A stretch of DNA of 45,764 nt from Osedax symbiont Rs2 (GCA_000416315.1 ASZI01000039.1:1-45764), one strand, 5' to 3'. Positions 1 through 9,054 are shown, numbered from the stretch's first letter. A program made the numbers and translations. Notes: generated by a model not told the origin, from the letters alone.

Positions 1-104
1 CCTCTCCACTCCCACCACTTATCATATATCCCTGTATTATCTCTATCCTCTTTGTAATATCCTCTTCAGTTCTGTTAAATTTCAAGCTTTTTTGGGCTAA
101 GAAT

Positions 105-1013
105 ATGGATTTTCACTCAGCATTAACGCTTAACAGTCAATTGTTAGATTGCGACTTGTATCGCAACAAAAACCTATCTGTATATTTAATTCGCTCCGAC
201 CAAGTACATCGGCAAGTAAGCGGAAACAAATGGTTTAAATTAAAGTATTCTCTGTTAAAAGCGCAGCGTCAAAGTTACCAACAGATCATCAGTTTTGGCG
301 GTGCCTACTCCAATCATATTCACGCTTTGGCTTTTGCCTGCAACAGTTTATCGTTACCTGTAATAGGTTTTATCCGCGGTCAGTGGAGTGAAGACAATCA
401 AACTCTGCAAGACGCCAGGCGCTGGGGGATGCATTTAAAAAGTTTGTCGCGAGAACAGTATCGAGAAAAATCCAGTGCTGAGTTTTTAGCTCAGTTAAGC
501 GCTGAGTATCCCAATAGCTTAGTTATCCCTGAGGGTGGTTCGAGCATTGATGCCCTCAGTGGTGTAGCAGAACTGATGGGTCTGATCGAAAGCACTGTGC
601 CAAAAATTGATACATTGGTAGCGGCTTTTGGAACAGGCGGAACGCTGGCAGGGTTAATAGCTGCAGCGCAGAGCACTGATTCAATACTCGGTATACCGGT
701 ATTAAAAGGCGCTGGCTTTTTAAAGAATGATATTAATGAGTTGCTTAAAAAATCGGCTGTCGCTGCCGGTTGCCAATGGCACTTAGACCTGGATGGGCAC
801 TACGGTGGTTACGGCAAGGCAAAAGTTGCTCACTTGCAAGAGATGCAAAACATAGAGCGGTTACACCAAGTTCAATTGGAGCCGGTATACACTGCCAAGA
901 TGTGGCGCAGGTTTGATGAGTTAGTTATTGCTGATTATTTTAAGCCGGGCTCAGTTATCGCACTACTGCACTCGGGTGGTTTACAAGGGCGCAGAGGTTT
1001 TAAATTAGATTAG
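105..1013 (+). CDS. PLP-dependent D-cysteine desulfhydrase / ACC deaminase-like protein
   Basis: A 302-residue fold-type II pyridoxal-phosphate enzyme of the 1-aminocyclopropane-1-carboxylate deaminase / D-cysteine desulfhydrase family. The PLP-lysine region reads SGNKWFKLKYSL (residues 39-50), with Lys45 the expected Schiff-base lysine. It is followed by the family motif FGGAYSNH near residue 65 and a glycine-rich phosphate loop, FGTGGTLAGL, near residue 190. The C-terminal LLHSGGLQG matches the usual H(T/S)GG ending. Members deaminate small D-amino acids such as D-cysteine to pyruvate, ammonia and sulfide. True ACC deaminase activity needs specific residues that I cannot verify here, so the substrate is open. 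The protein is somewhat shorter than typical 325-340 residue members. The ATG is preceded only by a weak GGG-containing site. No operon partner is visible upstream within the window. Confidence 0.85.
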   Translation: MDFHSALTLNSQLLDCDLYRNKNLSVYLIRSDQVHRQVSGNKWFKLKYSLLKAQRQSYQQIISFGGAYSNHIHALAFACNSLSLPVIGFIRGQWSEDNQTLQDARRWGMHLKSLSREQYREKSSAEFLAQLSAEYPNSLVIPEGGSSIDALSGVAELMGLIESTVPKIDTLVAAFGTGGTLAGLIAAAQSTDSILGIPVLKGAGFLKNDINELLKKSAVAAGCQWHLDLDGHYGGYGKAKVAHLQEMQNIERLHQVQLEPVYTAKMWRRFDELVIADYFKPGSVIALLHSGGLQGRRGFKLD

Positions 1014-1240
1014 CGACTGGTGTGTAGCTAACTTACCTTTAGACGCTGAGATCGTTTGTGAATAATTATCATTATCAAGCTGTTAATGACTCTTTACAGA
1101 TAATCCTACTACTGTTGATTTTGCATAGGCAGCAATCTTTTGAAAGGGATAAAACTGAACACAAATTCCAATACTAATTGTTAGTTCAGTGTCTATCTGG
1201 GGGCTATGTTTTGCTCTATACTCTGGGCTTTATTAGCTAA

Positions 1241-1291
1241 GGAACATATGATCAAGTCTGCTATCGCACTGCGGGTTTGATCATATGTTCC
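1241..1291. promoter_or_regulatory. Perfect 15-bp inverted repeat (hairpin) upstream of nadK
   Basis: GGAACATATGATCAA at 1241-1255 is repeated exactly inverted as TTGATCATATGTTCC at 1277-1291, with a 21-nt loop. It ends 20 bases before the nadK ATG, just before the AGGTGA ribosome-binding site. No U-tract follows on either strand, so a simple intrinsic terminator is unlikely. It could be a 5'-UTR structure controlling nadK, a two-half operator, or a remnant of a small inverted-repeat element. The rest of the 298-base gap from 1014 shows nothing else recognisable. Confidence 0.75.
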
Positions 1292-1311
1292 CTAATCTAG
1301 GTGACCTATAG

Positions 1312-2214
1312 ATGGATAAATTTCGCAGAATCGGCTTTATTGGTAGATTAGGGAGTAAAAAAGTCGTAGATACTTTAAAGAATATGATCAGCTTTTTATC
1401 CGCCCAAGAATTTCATATTGTTCTAGATGCGCGCATTGCCGATTTAATGCCGGGTCACGGTCTGCAAACCTGCAAGCAAAAAGTAATGGGCGATCTTTGT
1501 GACTTAGTGATTGTTGTCGGCGGTGATGGTAGTTTGCTGGGTGCGGCCAGAGCATTAGCCAGAAGCGATGTCCCCGTACTTGGGGTGAACAGAGGCCAGT
1601 TAGGCTTTTTAACTGATATATCTCCCAGCCAGTTCGAAGAAAAATTCGCAGAAATTTTAGACGGCAAATACTCCCAGGAATATAGGTTTTTATTAAAAAT
1701 AGAAGTTTCCAGGAACGGCAAGATCATAGGGGAGGCAGACGCCCTCAATGATATGGTTCTACACCCTGGTAAAGCCACCAAGATGATTGAATTTGATCTG
1801 TTTGTGGGTGACGATTATGTCTACACCCAGAGATCAGATGGTTTGATCGTAGCGACTCCCACTGGCTCAACGGCCTATTCGCTATCGGGCGGCGGACCTA
1901 TTATGCACCCTAAACTGGACGCGATAGTGTTAGTCCCTATGTTTCCGCATACTTTGTCTTCAAGGCCGATTGTGGTTGATGGAAACAGCGAGCTAAAAAT
2001 TATTATTAGCGAAGAAAATGAGACTTATCCACTGGTCTCCTGCGATGGCCAAGTGAGTATTAACTTAGCGCCGGGTGATGTGATCAGGCTAAGCAAGCAT
2101 AAGCACCGGCTACAACTGCTGCATCCAGAAGGATACAACTTCTACCGCACTTGCCGCGAAAAGTTGGGATGGAGTGCTGGCCTCACCGCTCGAAACGCGA
2201 GTTCATCAACATGA
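1312..2214 (+). CDS. nadK: NAD kinase
   Basis: ATP-dependent NAD kinase, which phosphorylates NAD+ at the 2' hydroxyl of the adenosine ribose to make NADP+ in the cytoplasm. The diagnostic GGDG motif lies at residues 70-73 (VVGGDGSLLGAAR). It is followed by NRGQLGFLTDI and the NAD-binding segment with TPTGSTAYSLSGGGP around residues 180-195, then the C-terminal CDGQ. The length of 300 residues is typical for gammaproteobacterial NadK (about 290-300). AGGTGA at 1299-1304 gives a good ribosome-binding site 7 bases from the ATG. The stop codon overlaps the start of the following phosphoesterase gene (ATGA), so the two are translationally coupled. Confidence 0.97.
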   Translation: MDKFRRIGFIGRLGSKKVVDTLKNMISFLSAQEFHIVLDARIADLMPGHGLQTCKQKVMGDLCDLVIVVGGDGSLLGAARALARSDVPVLGVNRGQLGFLTDISPSQFEEKFAEILDGKYSQEYRFLLKIEVSRNGKIIGEADALNDMVLHPGKATKMIEFDLFVGDDYVYTQRSDGLIVATPTGSTAYSLSGGGPIMHPKLDAIVLVPMFPHTLSSRPIVVDGNSELKIIISEENETYPLVSCDGQVSINLAPGDVIRLSKHKHRLQLLHPEGYNFYRTCREKLGWSAGLTARNASSST

Positions 2215-3176
2215 TCCAACAATGTGAAGCCCAAGGTTACGATATCATTGGCGATGTGCATGGCTGTGCCTTAGCACTGAAACTTTTACTGGTCAGGTTA
2301 GGGTATTCAAAACGCAATGGGGTGTATTTTCACCCGCGTCGAAAAATCGTTTTTTTGGGCGATATTATTGATCGGGGCCCGAGAATCCGTGAAGCGCTGC
2401 ATTTAGTTCGAGATATGGTCGACGCCGGTAATGCCCATATTGTGATGGGTAATCATGAGTATAATTATCTAAGCTACAGTACCTCAGGTGAGTCTGTGCA
2501 TATGCCTTACCTGCGTGAGCACACCTCCAGGCACCAACGTATTTTGCAACAAACCTTAGATCAGCTAGCAAACCACCCTCGGGATCAACAAGATTTTTAC
2601 CAGTGGATGATGAAGCTACCGGTATTTCTTGAATTTGAAAAATTTAGGGTTGTGCACGCTTGCTGGCACAAAGAAATCATTGCAAAAATGTTATCCACAA
2701 CGGGTGGCAATACCATCAATCCAGAGTTTTTGTATCATTCAGCGGTACGAGATACTTTTGAATGGACGGTCATGGACAGGTTGTTACGAGGTACTCAAAT
2801 CAGGCTGCCCAACAATGAAACTATGACTTGCCGAGATGGATTTGTCAGGAAATTTTTCAGAACAAAGTTTTGGCAAAAAAGTCCTGAGTTATACGGGGAT
2901 GTGGTTTTTCAGCCGGATCCATTACCGGCGAATATGGTCAATAGAGTACTATCTAAGCAAGAGCAAGATGATTTGTACTATTATGCCCACGATGAAAAAA
3001 CCTTGTTTATCGGCCATTACTGGTGTGAAGGAGTACCGGCACCACTGACTGGCAACATCGCCTGTCTGGATTATAGTGCGGTTAAATTTGGTAAATTGGT
3101 CGCCTACCGCTACGACTTTGAGCAGGTATTACAGGCTGATAAGTTTGTCAGTGTCGATGTACGCACAGAAGTTTGA
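2211..3176 (+). CDS. Metallophosphoesterase (calcineurin-like, Ser/Thr phosphatase/ApaH-PrpE type)
   Basis: A calcineurin-like metallophosphoesterase of 321 residues. All four metal-binding blocks are visible: GDVHG at 14-18, GDIIDRGP at 50-57, GNHE at 80-83, and later histidines in VHACWHKE and GHYW. The block spacing resembles ApaH/PrpE-type diadenosine tetraphosphatases and Ser/Thr phosphatases. The substrate cannot be read from the sequence. An upstream in-frame start at 2151 would lie deep inside nadK. The ATG at 2211 forms an ATGA overlap with the nadK stop and directly precedes the first motif, so I chose it. Co-expression with NAD kinase through translational coupling is inferred, and a nucleotide-related substrate is only a suggestion. 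Confidence 0.88.
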   Translation: MIQQCEAQGYDIIGDVHGCALALKLLLVRLGYSKRNGVYFHPRRKIVFLGDIIDRGPRIREALHLVRDMVDAGNAHIVMGNHEYNYLSYSTSGESVHMPYLREHTSRHQRILQQTLDQLANHPRDQQDFYQWMMKLPVFLEFEKFRVVHACWHKEIIAKMLSTTGGNTINPEFLYHSAVRDTFEWTVMDRLLRGTQIRLPNNETMTCRDGFVRKFFRTKFWQKSPELYGDVVFQPDPLPANMVNRVLSKQEQDDLYYYAHDEKTLFIGHYWCEGVPAPLTGNIACLDYSAVKFGKLVAYRYDFEQVLQADKFVSVDVRTEV

Positions 3177-3194
3177 TAGAAAAAGGTCAGAGTA

Positions 3195-3250
3195 GGAAGT
3201 CGCGAGTAGTGAGTCGCAAGTTAAACATCGTCAATTAAAAGTCGTGAGTC
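3195..3250 (+). repeat. Degenerate heptanucleotide repeats upstream of the rhomboid gene
   Basis: Four contiguous 7-base units, GGAAGTC, GCGAGTA, GTGAGTC and GCAAGTT, run from 3195 to 3222. Two more (AAAAGTC, GTGAGTC) occupy 3237-3250. The consensus is roughly GNRAGTY with a strict 7-base period. The array ends 6 bases before the ATG of the rhomboid gene. A related GGAAGTT array is cut by the right edge of this window (45746-45764), which suggests a dispersed short-repeat family. Confidence 0.6.
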
Positions 3251-3256
3251 TATAAA

Positions 3257-4132
3257 ATGATTGTAGTATTCAGTGCCCCTCTAGATGTAGACCTAAGCGG
3301 TTTCACTAAGCAGCTGTGGAAGATGAAAATTGTCCATCGAGTAGTGATTGAGCAGAGCCAAGTGCTGATCGTGGAAGATGAACATAACGCGCAATTAGTG
3401 ACACAGCTGTATCAGCACTGGCAACAAGAGGGTGAATTAACCCCCGAACTGGTTCGAGAGGTAGCCCAGATTGGCAGCAACTCGGCCACAGAAAATTCCC
3501 GAGCGGTGGACTTTAAAAAGATCCCGTTGGTGCTGTTGCTATTAGTGAGTAGTCTGTTACTGACTTTAGGCATAGATTTTGGGCAGAATATAGAGCTGCG
3601 CAAGCTACTTAGTATCACCGACTTTGATTATGTTGGCGGTTATAACAGCCTAAATCAGTCACTGGAGTCAATGCAGTTGTGGCGATTTATTTCGCCGATC
3701 TTTATGCATTTTAGTATTATTCACCTGATCTTTAACGGATTATGGATTTGGGTTATAGGTACTGTAATTGAGCAGCAACAAAAAAGCTTAGTGCTGCTGG
3801 GTATCGTTATTTTTTCAGCTATAAGCTCAAATATTGTCCAGTATTTAGTGTCAGGCCCCTATTTTGGAGGGTTGTCGGGGGTTGTGTACGCTCTGATCTC
3901 CTATGCCTGGCTCTGGGATAAAATGACTGAGAAAAAACTGCTGGTTGTTTCCAATGCGTTGATGGGGTTTATGGTAGTCTTTTTAGTCCTAGGTTACTCC
4001 GGGTTGTTAACCCGTCTGGGACTTGGTGATATTGCTAACACTGCTCATTTAAGCGGATTGGTGGCTGGGCTGATCGCTGCGGTTGTTCTGGCTGTCGTTA
4101 ACGTAACCAGTTTGAAAGCCACCGACAAATAG
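3257..4132 (+). CDS. Rhomboid family intramembrane serine protease (GlpG-like)
   Basis: An inner-membrane rhomboid protease of 291 residues with a GlpG-like layout: a soluble N-terminal domain of about 85 residues, then six predicted transmembrane segments starting near residue 88. The catalytic serine is Ser207 in GGLSGVVYAL and the catalytic histidine is His264 in TAHLSGL. His156 and Asn160 in HLIFNGLWIW match the oxyanion-stabilising positions of E. coli GlpG (His150/Asn154). The enzyme should cleave membrane protein substrates within the bilayer; these are unknown. The gene is monocistronic as far as can be seen. Its ribosome-binding site is poor, because the space just upstream is filled by heptanucleotide repeats, so low or repeat-length-dependent expression is conceivable. 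Confidence 0.92.
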   Translation: MIVVFSAPLDVDLSGFTKQLWKMKIVHRVVIEQSQVLIVEDEHNAQLVTQLYQHWQQEGELTPELVREVAQIGSNSATENSRAVDFKKIPLVLLLLVSSLLLTLGIDFGQNIELRKLLSITDFDYVGGYNSLNQSLESMQLWRFISPIFMHFSIIHLIFNGLWIWVIGTVIEQQQKSLVLLGIVIFSAISSNIVQYLVSGPYFGGLSGVVYALISYAWLWDKMTEKKLLVVSNALMGFMVVFLVLGYSGLLTRLGLGDIANTAHLSGLVAGLIAAVVLAVVNVTSLKATDK

Positions 4133-4234
4133 ACAGTAACGCAGGTAACTCGTCAGTAAACTGGCTATTGCTCTGTAAATACGCTGCTGCCTTCTGATTT
4201 TAAAATACCTTTAGAGAAAATATCGAGCCACATT

Positions 4235-4489
4235 ATGACTTACGAAGAATTAATCACGCGCATGACCCCGCAGATGCATCAGGCAATTAAAACAGCTATT
4301 GAACTGGGTAAGTGGCCAGATGGTAAAAAAATGTCTGCTGATCAATTGCAAATTTGTATGCGGGCGGTAATCCACTACGATCAAAATTTACCGGAACAAG
4401 AGCGGATTGGCTTTATAGATCGCAGCCGTGAAGACGGTACTATGAAAGGGGCAGATCCCCTGAACGAGCAAGTGCTTAAATTCCATTGA
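4235..4489 (+). CDS. DUF1315 family protein (YeaC-like)
   Basis: A small acidic/basic cytoplasmic protein of 84 residues. The N-terminus MTYEELITRMTPQMHQAI and the central GKWPDGKKMSADQ are characteristic of the DUF1315 (YeaC) family found across gammaproteobacteria, whose function is not established. The length matches the family. There is no signal peptide or membrane segment. The ATG has a usable site in the preceding TTAGAGAAAA stretch at some distance. It lies between the rhomboid and DUF2797 genes with gaps of over 100 bases on each side, so an operon is uncertain. Confidence 0.82.
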   Translation: MTYEELITRMTPQMHQAIKTAIELGKWPDGKKMSADQLQICMRAVIHYDQNLPEQERIGFIDRSREDGTMKGADPLNEQVLKFH

Positions 4490-4622
4490 TGACTGTTCTA
4501 GCCAGCGTCTAAAATATCTAAACAGAGCCGTATCCGAGTTAGCTTGAGCCGTTAACTTGAGATATTGCCTGAACAATAAATCTCAATCAATGAGAGCATA
4601 CATACAGGTGTGACAAGAACCT

Positions 4623-5456
4623 ATGCCGATTCTTAGAACAGGTACGATGCAGAAAATGCGTACCGAATTAAGCGATTCAATTAAATATTACTTAGAGTTA
4701 GATGATCAACCACTGTTGATGAATGAACTTATTGGTCAGGAAATATACCTGGAAAATTTAGGTGAAATTCACTGTAGCCACTGTGGTCGCCTCAGCAAAA
4801 AAAGCTTTAGCCAAGGTTATTGTTTTCCCTGCTTTAAAAAGTTGCCGCAATGTGACTTATGCATGATGAGCCCGGATCGATGCCACTTCCACTTAGGTAC
4901 CTGCCGGGACGAAGAATGGGGTAAATCAGTATGTTTTAATGAACATATTGTCTATCTGGCTAACTCTTCTGGAGTCAAAGTAGGCATCACCAGGGCCACC
5001 CAAGTGCCTACTCGCTGGATAGATCAAGGGGCAGTAGAAGCCCTGCCTATCTTCAGGGTAAAAACCCGGCAACAATCTGGATTGGTCGAGAAAATCTTCT
5101 CTGAGCATATCAGTGATAAAACCAACTGGCGCAAGATGCTAAAAGGCGAAATTACCGAGATTGATCTAACTGCAATGCGCGATCAACTAATGGAAACTTG
5201 TAAGATAGAACTGGCTGAATTAACCGCTGAGCACGGTTTACTGAGCATAGTGCCGATTTCAGGTGTGCCAGTGCAAAAGTTGAGTTATCCAGTGCTTGAG
5301 TACCCGACTAAAGTTAGCTCTCATAATCTGGATAAAACGGCCAAAATCAGTGGAGTTTTAAAGGGCATCAAAGGTCAGTATTTGATTTTAGACAGCGGAG
5401 TGATCAATTTACGCAAATACACTTCCTACGCTATTGAAATTGGCACTTGTAGTTAA
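4623..5456 (+). CDS. DUF2797 family protein with Zn-binding-type cysteines
   Basis: A 277-residue protein matching the DUF2797 family. The N-terminal third has a cysteine-rich patch (CSHCGRLSKK, YCFPCFKKLPQCDLC, then CHFHLGTC) of a kind that normally binds zinc. Next comes a segment beginning HIVYLANSSGVKVGIT, which resembles the start of a GIY-YIG-type fold: a tyrosine-containing strand followed by KVGIT. The rest is uncharacterised. Function is not known to me; a nucleic-acid role is only a guess from the domain types. The start at 4623 has no strong ribosome-binding site, and the ATG at 4650 (MQKMRTELS) is a possible alternative. A GACCG/CGGTC hairpin follows the stop. Confidence 0.8.
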   Translation: MPILRTGTMQKMRTELSDSIKYYLELDDQPLLMNELIGQEIYLENLGEIHCSHCGRLSKKSFSQGYCFPCFKKLPQCDLCMMSPDRCHFHLGTCRDEEWGKSVCFNEHIVYLANSSGVKVGITRATQVPTRWIDQGAVEALPIFRVKTRQQSGLVEKIFSEHISDKTNWRKMLKGEITEIDLTAMRDQLMETCKIELAELTAEHGLLSIVPISGVPVQKLSYPVLEYPTKVSSHNLDKTAKISGVLKGIKGQYLILDSGVINLRKYTSYAIEIGTCS

Positions 5457-5789
5457 TTTATTTATCCTCCTCTCTAGACCGTCTAATGGCGGTCTGTTGC
5501 TGAATTCCGACTTGTCGTCCCCGCCTCAGATACTTTTTTACAGTCCTCGCTGTCAGCTTAATTTTTTGCTAACTACTTACGATCAAAGATTTTAACTATA
5601 TTCATCTATCGCTAACAAAACTGTGCTTTTTACTAAACAATAGTAAATATATGTCTTGTTAGTCTCTATAATATGGTTGAGGAAATAGTCTATACATAAG
5701 CTCTCAAAAATCTTGCCTTGTGAGAGGTTACACTCGGTTTATTGATATTTTTCCTAATAAAAACAGTTTATCGTTCAGAGGTTCTATTC
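5457..5789. other. Intergenic region before pepN with small hairpin and -10-like site
   Basis: This 333-base gap carries AGACCG (5476-5481) inverted as CGGTCT (5490-5495), a short hairpin just after the DUF2797 gene without a U-run. It is a possible weak terminator. A perfect -10 hexamer TATAAT lies at 5667-5672, but I find no convincing -35 at 17 bases upstream. AGAGG at 5778-5782 is the pepN ribosome-binding site. No gene is evident. Confidence 0.45.
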
Positions 5790-8417
5790 ATGTCTCAACC
5801 CAAAGTTATATATTTAAAAGATTACCAAGTTCCCGCATTTTTGATAGAACACACACAACTGCATTTTGAATTAATGACGCAGTTTACTCAAGTGACAGCG
5901 CGTTTATCTCTAAGACGCAATCCAGATGCCAGCGATCAAAGTGCCGATCTTTTTTTACAGGGTGACAGTGAGTTAGAATTACAAAAAATTGCTATCGATG
6001 GCACAGAGCTTTCACCTGAACAGTACCAGCGCGATGATACAGGATTGACGCTCAGTGGTCTGAGCGATGAGTTGCAGCTGGAAGTGGTTACTATCATACA
6101 TCCCGACAAGAACACTGCTCTTGAAGGACTGTACAGATCAGGTGGTATGTACTGTACTCAGTGTGAAGCAGAAGGATTCAGGCGCATTACTTTCTATATG
6201 GACAGACCTGATGTGATGTCAGTGTTTGAAACCACCCTTAGTGCTGATAAGAAAGATTACCCGGTACTGCTCTCTAACGGTAATCAAGTGGCACACGGCA
6301 TGGGTGAAGATGGCCGTCATTGGGCTACCTGGCAAGACCCTTTCCCAAAGCCTGCCTATTTATTTGCCTTAGTAGCAGGGGATTTAGCGCACATTGAAGA
6401 TACCTTTGTGACTATGTCTGAGCGAGAGATTAGCTTAAAAATATACGCCGATGAGAAAGATTTAGATAAGTTGGATTACGCGATGATCTCACTTAAAAAA
6501 TCAATGCGTTGGGATGAGGAAATGTTTGGTCGAGAATACGACCTGGATCTATTTAACATAGTGGCTGTGGATTTCTTCAACATGGGTGCGATGGAAAACA
6601 AAGGATTAAACATCTTTAACACTTCCTGTGTTTTAGCCCATCCACAGACAACTACTGATGCGACTTTCCAGAGAGTTGAGGCGATTGTTGCCCATGAATA
6701 TTTTCACAATTGGTCCGGGAACAGGGTTACTTGTCGAGATTGGTTTCAGCTCAGTTTGAAAGAAGGTTTTACGGTTTTTCGCGATGCAGAATTTTCCTCG
6801 GACATGAATTCACGCACAGTGAAGCGTATTGAGGGTGTGCAGACCTTGCGCACCGGGCAGTTCTCAGAAGACGCAGGGCCTATGGCGCATTCAATCCGCC
6901 CGGCCTCCTTTATTGAAATATCTAACTTCTATACCCGCACTATTTATGAAAAAGGCGCTGAAGTAGTCGGTATGGTGCATAGCTTACTGGGAGCAGAAAA
7001 GTTCAGGGCGGGCAGCGATTTGTATTTCGAGCGCCACGATGGACAAGCAGTGACTACCGATGATTTCATCAGTGCTATGCAAGACGCTTCAGGTCGAGAT
7101 TTAACCCAGTTTAAAAACTGGTATGACCAGGCGGGAACCCCGTTACTTACTATTACAGATAGCTATGATGAGCAGCAACAGCGCTATCAGATCACTATTG
7201 CTCAGAGTTGCCCTGCGACTCCTGGTCAGAATCAGAAACTGCCATTTCACCTGCCATTTAACTTAGGTCTGTTGGATGAAAACGGTGAAGATATAGACTT
7301 GGCGGGCAGCAGTACAGCTTTGCTAGAAGTGACCAAAGCCGAGCAGACCTTCAGCTTTGATAATATCCAGGTGAAGCCTGTGCCTTCACTGTTGCGAGGA
7401 TTTAGTGCGCCGGTGAAATTAGACTACCGGTACTCTCGCGAACAGTTAGTGTTTTTGATCAGTCACGACTCTGATGGTTTTAATCGCTGGGAGGCGGCAC
7501 AAAAGCTAGGGGTCGATATTATTCAGCAATTGGTCGCAAGTCTGCAACAAGGTGCTGAGTTGTGTTTGGATGATTGTTTGATAGACGCTTATCGCGCTGT
7601 GTTAGCCGATGGATCATTAGATAAGGCAATGATGGCACAAGTGTTGACTCTTCCCTCGGAACTCTACTTAGCAGAGCTTTGTGATGAAGTTGAAGTAGGT
7701 AATATACACCGTGCTAGAGAGTTTGTTCGCAAGCGTTTAGCAGCGGCGCTGGAAATAGAGTTTCTGGCGGCTTATCAGGGTGCCAGATTAGCGGCAGAAC
7801 CCTACCAGCCAAGTGCTCAGTGCATTGCAAAAAGACAATTGCAAAACCTCAGTTTAGGTTATTTGATGGCGCTTGAGAAAGATTGCTACTTGGAATTGGC
7901 ACTTAAGCAATATCAGGATGCCGATAATATGACGGATAGTATGGCGGCGTTGGTGCAAGTTGCTCACTCTAATTTTGTCGAAGCCGGCGCTGATCTGTTA
8001 GCGCAGTTCTATGATAAGTGGTCGCAAAATACTTTGGTGGTCAACCAGTGGTTTGCGGTTCAGGCAACAGACCCTAAAGCCGGTTCACTGGACAAAGTAA
8101 AACAGCTGATGCAACACCCGGCCTTTGATTTTGTCAATCCTAATAAAGTACGCTCTGTGGTCGGTGCTTTTTGCATGCAAAATCAGGTCAATTTTCACGC
8201 CGAAGATGGCAGCGGCTACTTGTTCCTTGCCGATCAGATTATTGCCTTAGATAAGTCTAACCCTCAGTTGGCATCGCGCCTACTTGGTCCACTGTCCAAG
8301 TGGAGCCGCTATACCCAAGTGCGCCAAGTATTAATGCGCGCACAGTTAGTGCGTATTATGGAAAGCGGCGAGTTATCTGCGGATGTATTTGAAGTGGTCA
8401 GTAAAAGTTTGGCTTAA
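5790..8417 (+). CDS. pepN: Aminopeptidase N (M1 family)
   Basis: A zinc M1 metallo-aminopeptidase that removes N-terminal residues from peptides in the cytoplasm. The exopeptidase motif GAMENKG is near residues 266-272. The zinc site HEYFHNW starts at His302, with the third ligand in KEGFTVFRD, giving the HExxH-x18-E arrangement. E. coli PepN has His297 at the same place. The total of 875 residues matches PepN (870). A longer frame begins at 5742, but the ATG at 5790 has AGAGG 7 bases upstream and gives MSQPKVIYLKDYQVP, very like the family N-terminus. The gene stands alone, with gaps of over 200 bases on both sides. Confidence 0.97.
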   Translation: MSQPKVIYLKDYQVPAFLIEHTQLHFELMTQFTQVTARLSLRRNPDASDQSADLFLQGDSELELQKIAIDGTELSPEQYQRDDTGLTLSGLSDELQLEVVTIIHPDKNTALEGLYRSGGMYCTQCEAEGFRRITFYMDRPDVMSVFETTLSADKKDYPVLLSNGNQVAHGMGEDGRHWATWQDPFPKPAYLFALVAGDLAHIEDTFVTMSEREISLKIYADEKDLDKLDYAMISLKKSMRWDEEMFGREYDLDLFNIVAVDFFNMGAMENKGLNIFNTSCVLAHPQTTTDATFQRVEAIVAHEYFHNWSGNRVTCRDWFQLSLKEGFTVFRDAEFSSDMNSRTVKRIEGVQTLRTGQFSEDAGPMAHSIRPASFIEISNFYTRTIYEKGAEVVGMVHSLLGAEKFRAGSDLYFERHDGQAVTTDDFISAMQDASGRDLTQFKNWYDQAGTPLLTITDSYDEQQQRYQITIAQSCPATPGQNQKLPFHLPFNLGLLDENGEDIDLAGSSTALLEVTKAEQTFSFDNIQVKPVPSLLRGFSAPVKLDYRYSREQLVFLISHDSDGFNRWEAAQKLGVDIIQQLVASLQQGAELCLDDCLIDAYRAVLADGSLDKAMMAQVLTLPSELYLAELCDEVEVGNIHRAREFVRKRLAAALEIEFLAAYQGARLAAEPYQPSAQCIAKRQLQNLSLGYLMALEKDCYLELALKQYQDADNMTDSMAALVQVAHSNFVEAGADLLAQFYDKWSQNTLVVNQWFAVQATDPKAGSLDKVKQLMQHPAFDFVNPNKVRSVVGAFCMQNQVNFHAEDGSGYLFLADQIIALDKSNPQLASRLLGPLSKWSRYTQVRQVLMRAQLVRIMESGELSADVFEVVSKSLA

Positions 8418-8451
8418 TGCGCTCTAGTATGGCGCCGTCGGCTTTAGATTT

Positions 8452-8483
8452 AGTTTTCCAAGGCCTACTTTTGTTGGAAAACT
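8452..8483. terminator. Hairpin downstream of pepN
   Basis: AGTTTTCCAA (8452-8461) pairs perfectly with TTGGAAAACT (8474-8483) around a 12-nt loop, 35 bases after the pepN stop. No U-run follows immediately, though a T-rich stretch occurs about 25 bases later. It is plausibly a terminator or 3'-end stabilising structure for pepN. Confidence 0.45.
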
Positions 8484-8655
8484 GATCGATGTCAGCAGCG
8501 GTTATATTTTTTTAGAAGATTGATAGAACTAGTAACTTAGGCTAAGGTCAATCTATAGTGTTGACGCTTTAGCTGCGGTATACATCGGCGCAGTAAAGTG
8601 ACAGTTTAAGCTACAGGCTGCAGCCTATTTTGTTGCAGTAATTGATAAATTTAAC

Positions 8656-9054
8656 ATGGATAAAATGATGGCGCGTACAATTTCCAATGATGATAAGTTT
8701 GATTTACAGCAAAATTTCCGTCGCTATATAAAGTTTCACGATTTATACCTGCAATACAACGAGAAGTTTAAAACATCTAAGGCCAGCAGAGTGTGGATAG
8801 CAGCCATCGTCGCTGTGGTTTTTGCCATGGGCTCGGCCTATTTTATGGGAGTTGCCTCCGGTTTATTTGGCTTATATTTCTATCGGGTGATCACTGCCAG
8901 CATGCAAAAAAGCAATGCTGAAGAGGGCCGCGAAAGTGCTGAGCGCTGGTTTGCTGCCAAAGGATTGAGATTTGAAGGTCGGGTTTTGTACCACACTGAA
9001 GATCAAATGTTAGAGGCACCTATCGATCCTTTTGACGATGCAATTTATAACTAA
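8656..9054 (+). CDS. Small membrane protein of unknown function
   Basis: A 132-residue protein that I do not recognise. It has a polar, basic N-terminal region (residues 1-48, rich in Lys/Arg/Tyr). A hydrophobic stretch of about 35 residues (VWIAAIVAVVFAMGS to LFGLYFYRV) follows, probably one or two membrane passes. The soluble tail has an acidic C-terminus (EAPIDPFDDAIYN). There is no clear signal peptidase site. The start is uncertain because ATG codons occur at 8656, 8665 and 8668 and none has a strong ribosome-binding site. An 11-bp hairpin lies after the stop. Length and composition support a real gene, but its role is unknown. Confidence 0.6.
   Translation: MDKMMARTISNDDKFDLQQNFRRYIKFHDLYLQYNEKFKTSKASRVWIAAIVAVVFAMGSAYFMGVASGLFGLYFYRVITASMQKSNAEEGRESAERWFAAKGLRFEGRVLYHTEDQMLEAPIDPFDDAIYN

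Noticed and set aside
1-104. Promoter or partial gene at the left edge
   Set aside because: The 104 bases are pyrimidine-rich with no recognisable frame or promoter hexamers.
2151-2210. Upstream extension of the metallophosphoesterase from 2151
   Set aside because: It would overlap nadK by 64 bases; the ATG at 2211 with an ATGA overlap begins right before the first metal-binding motif.
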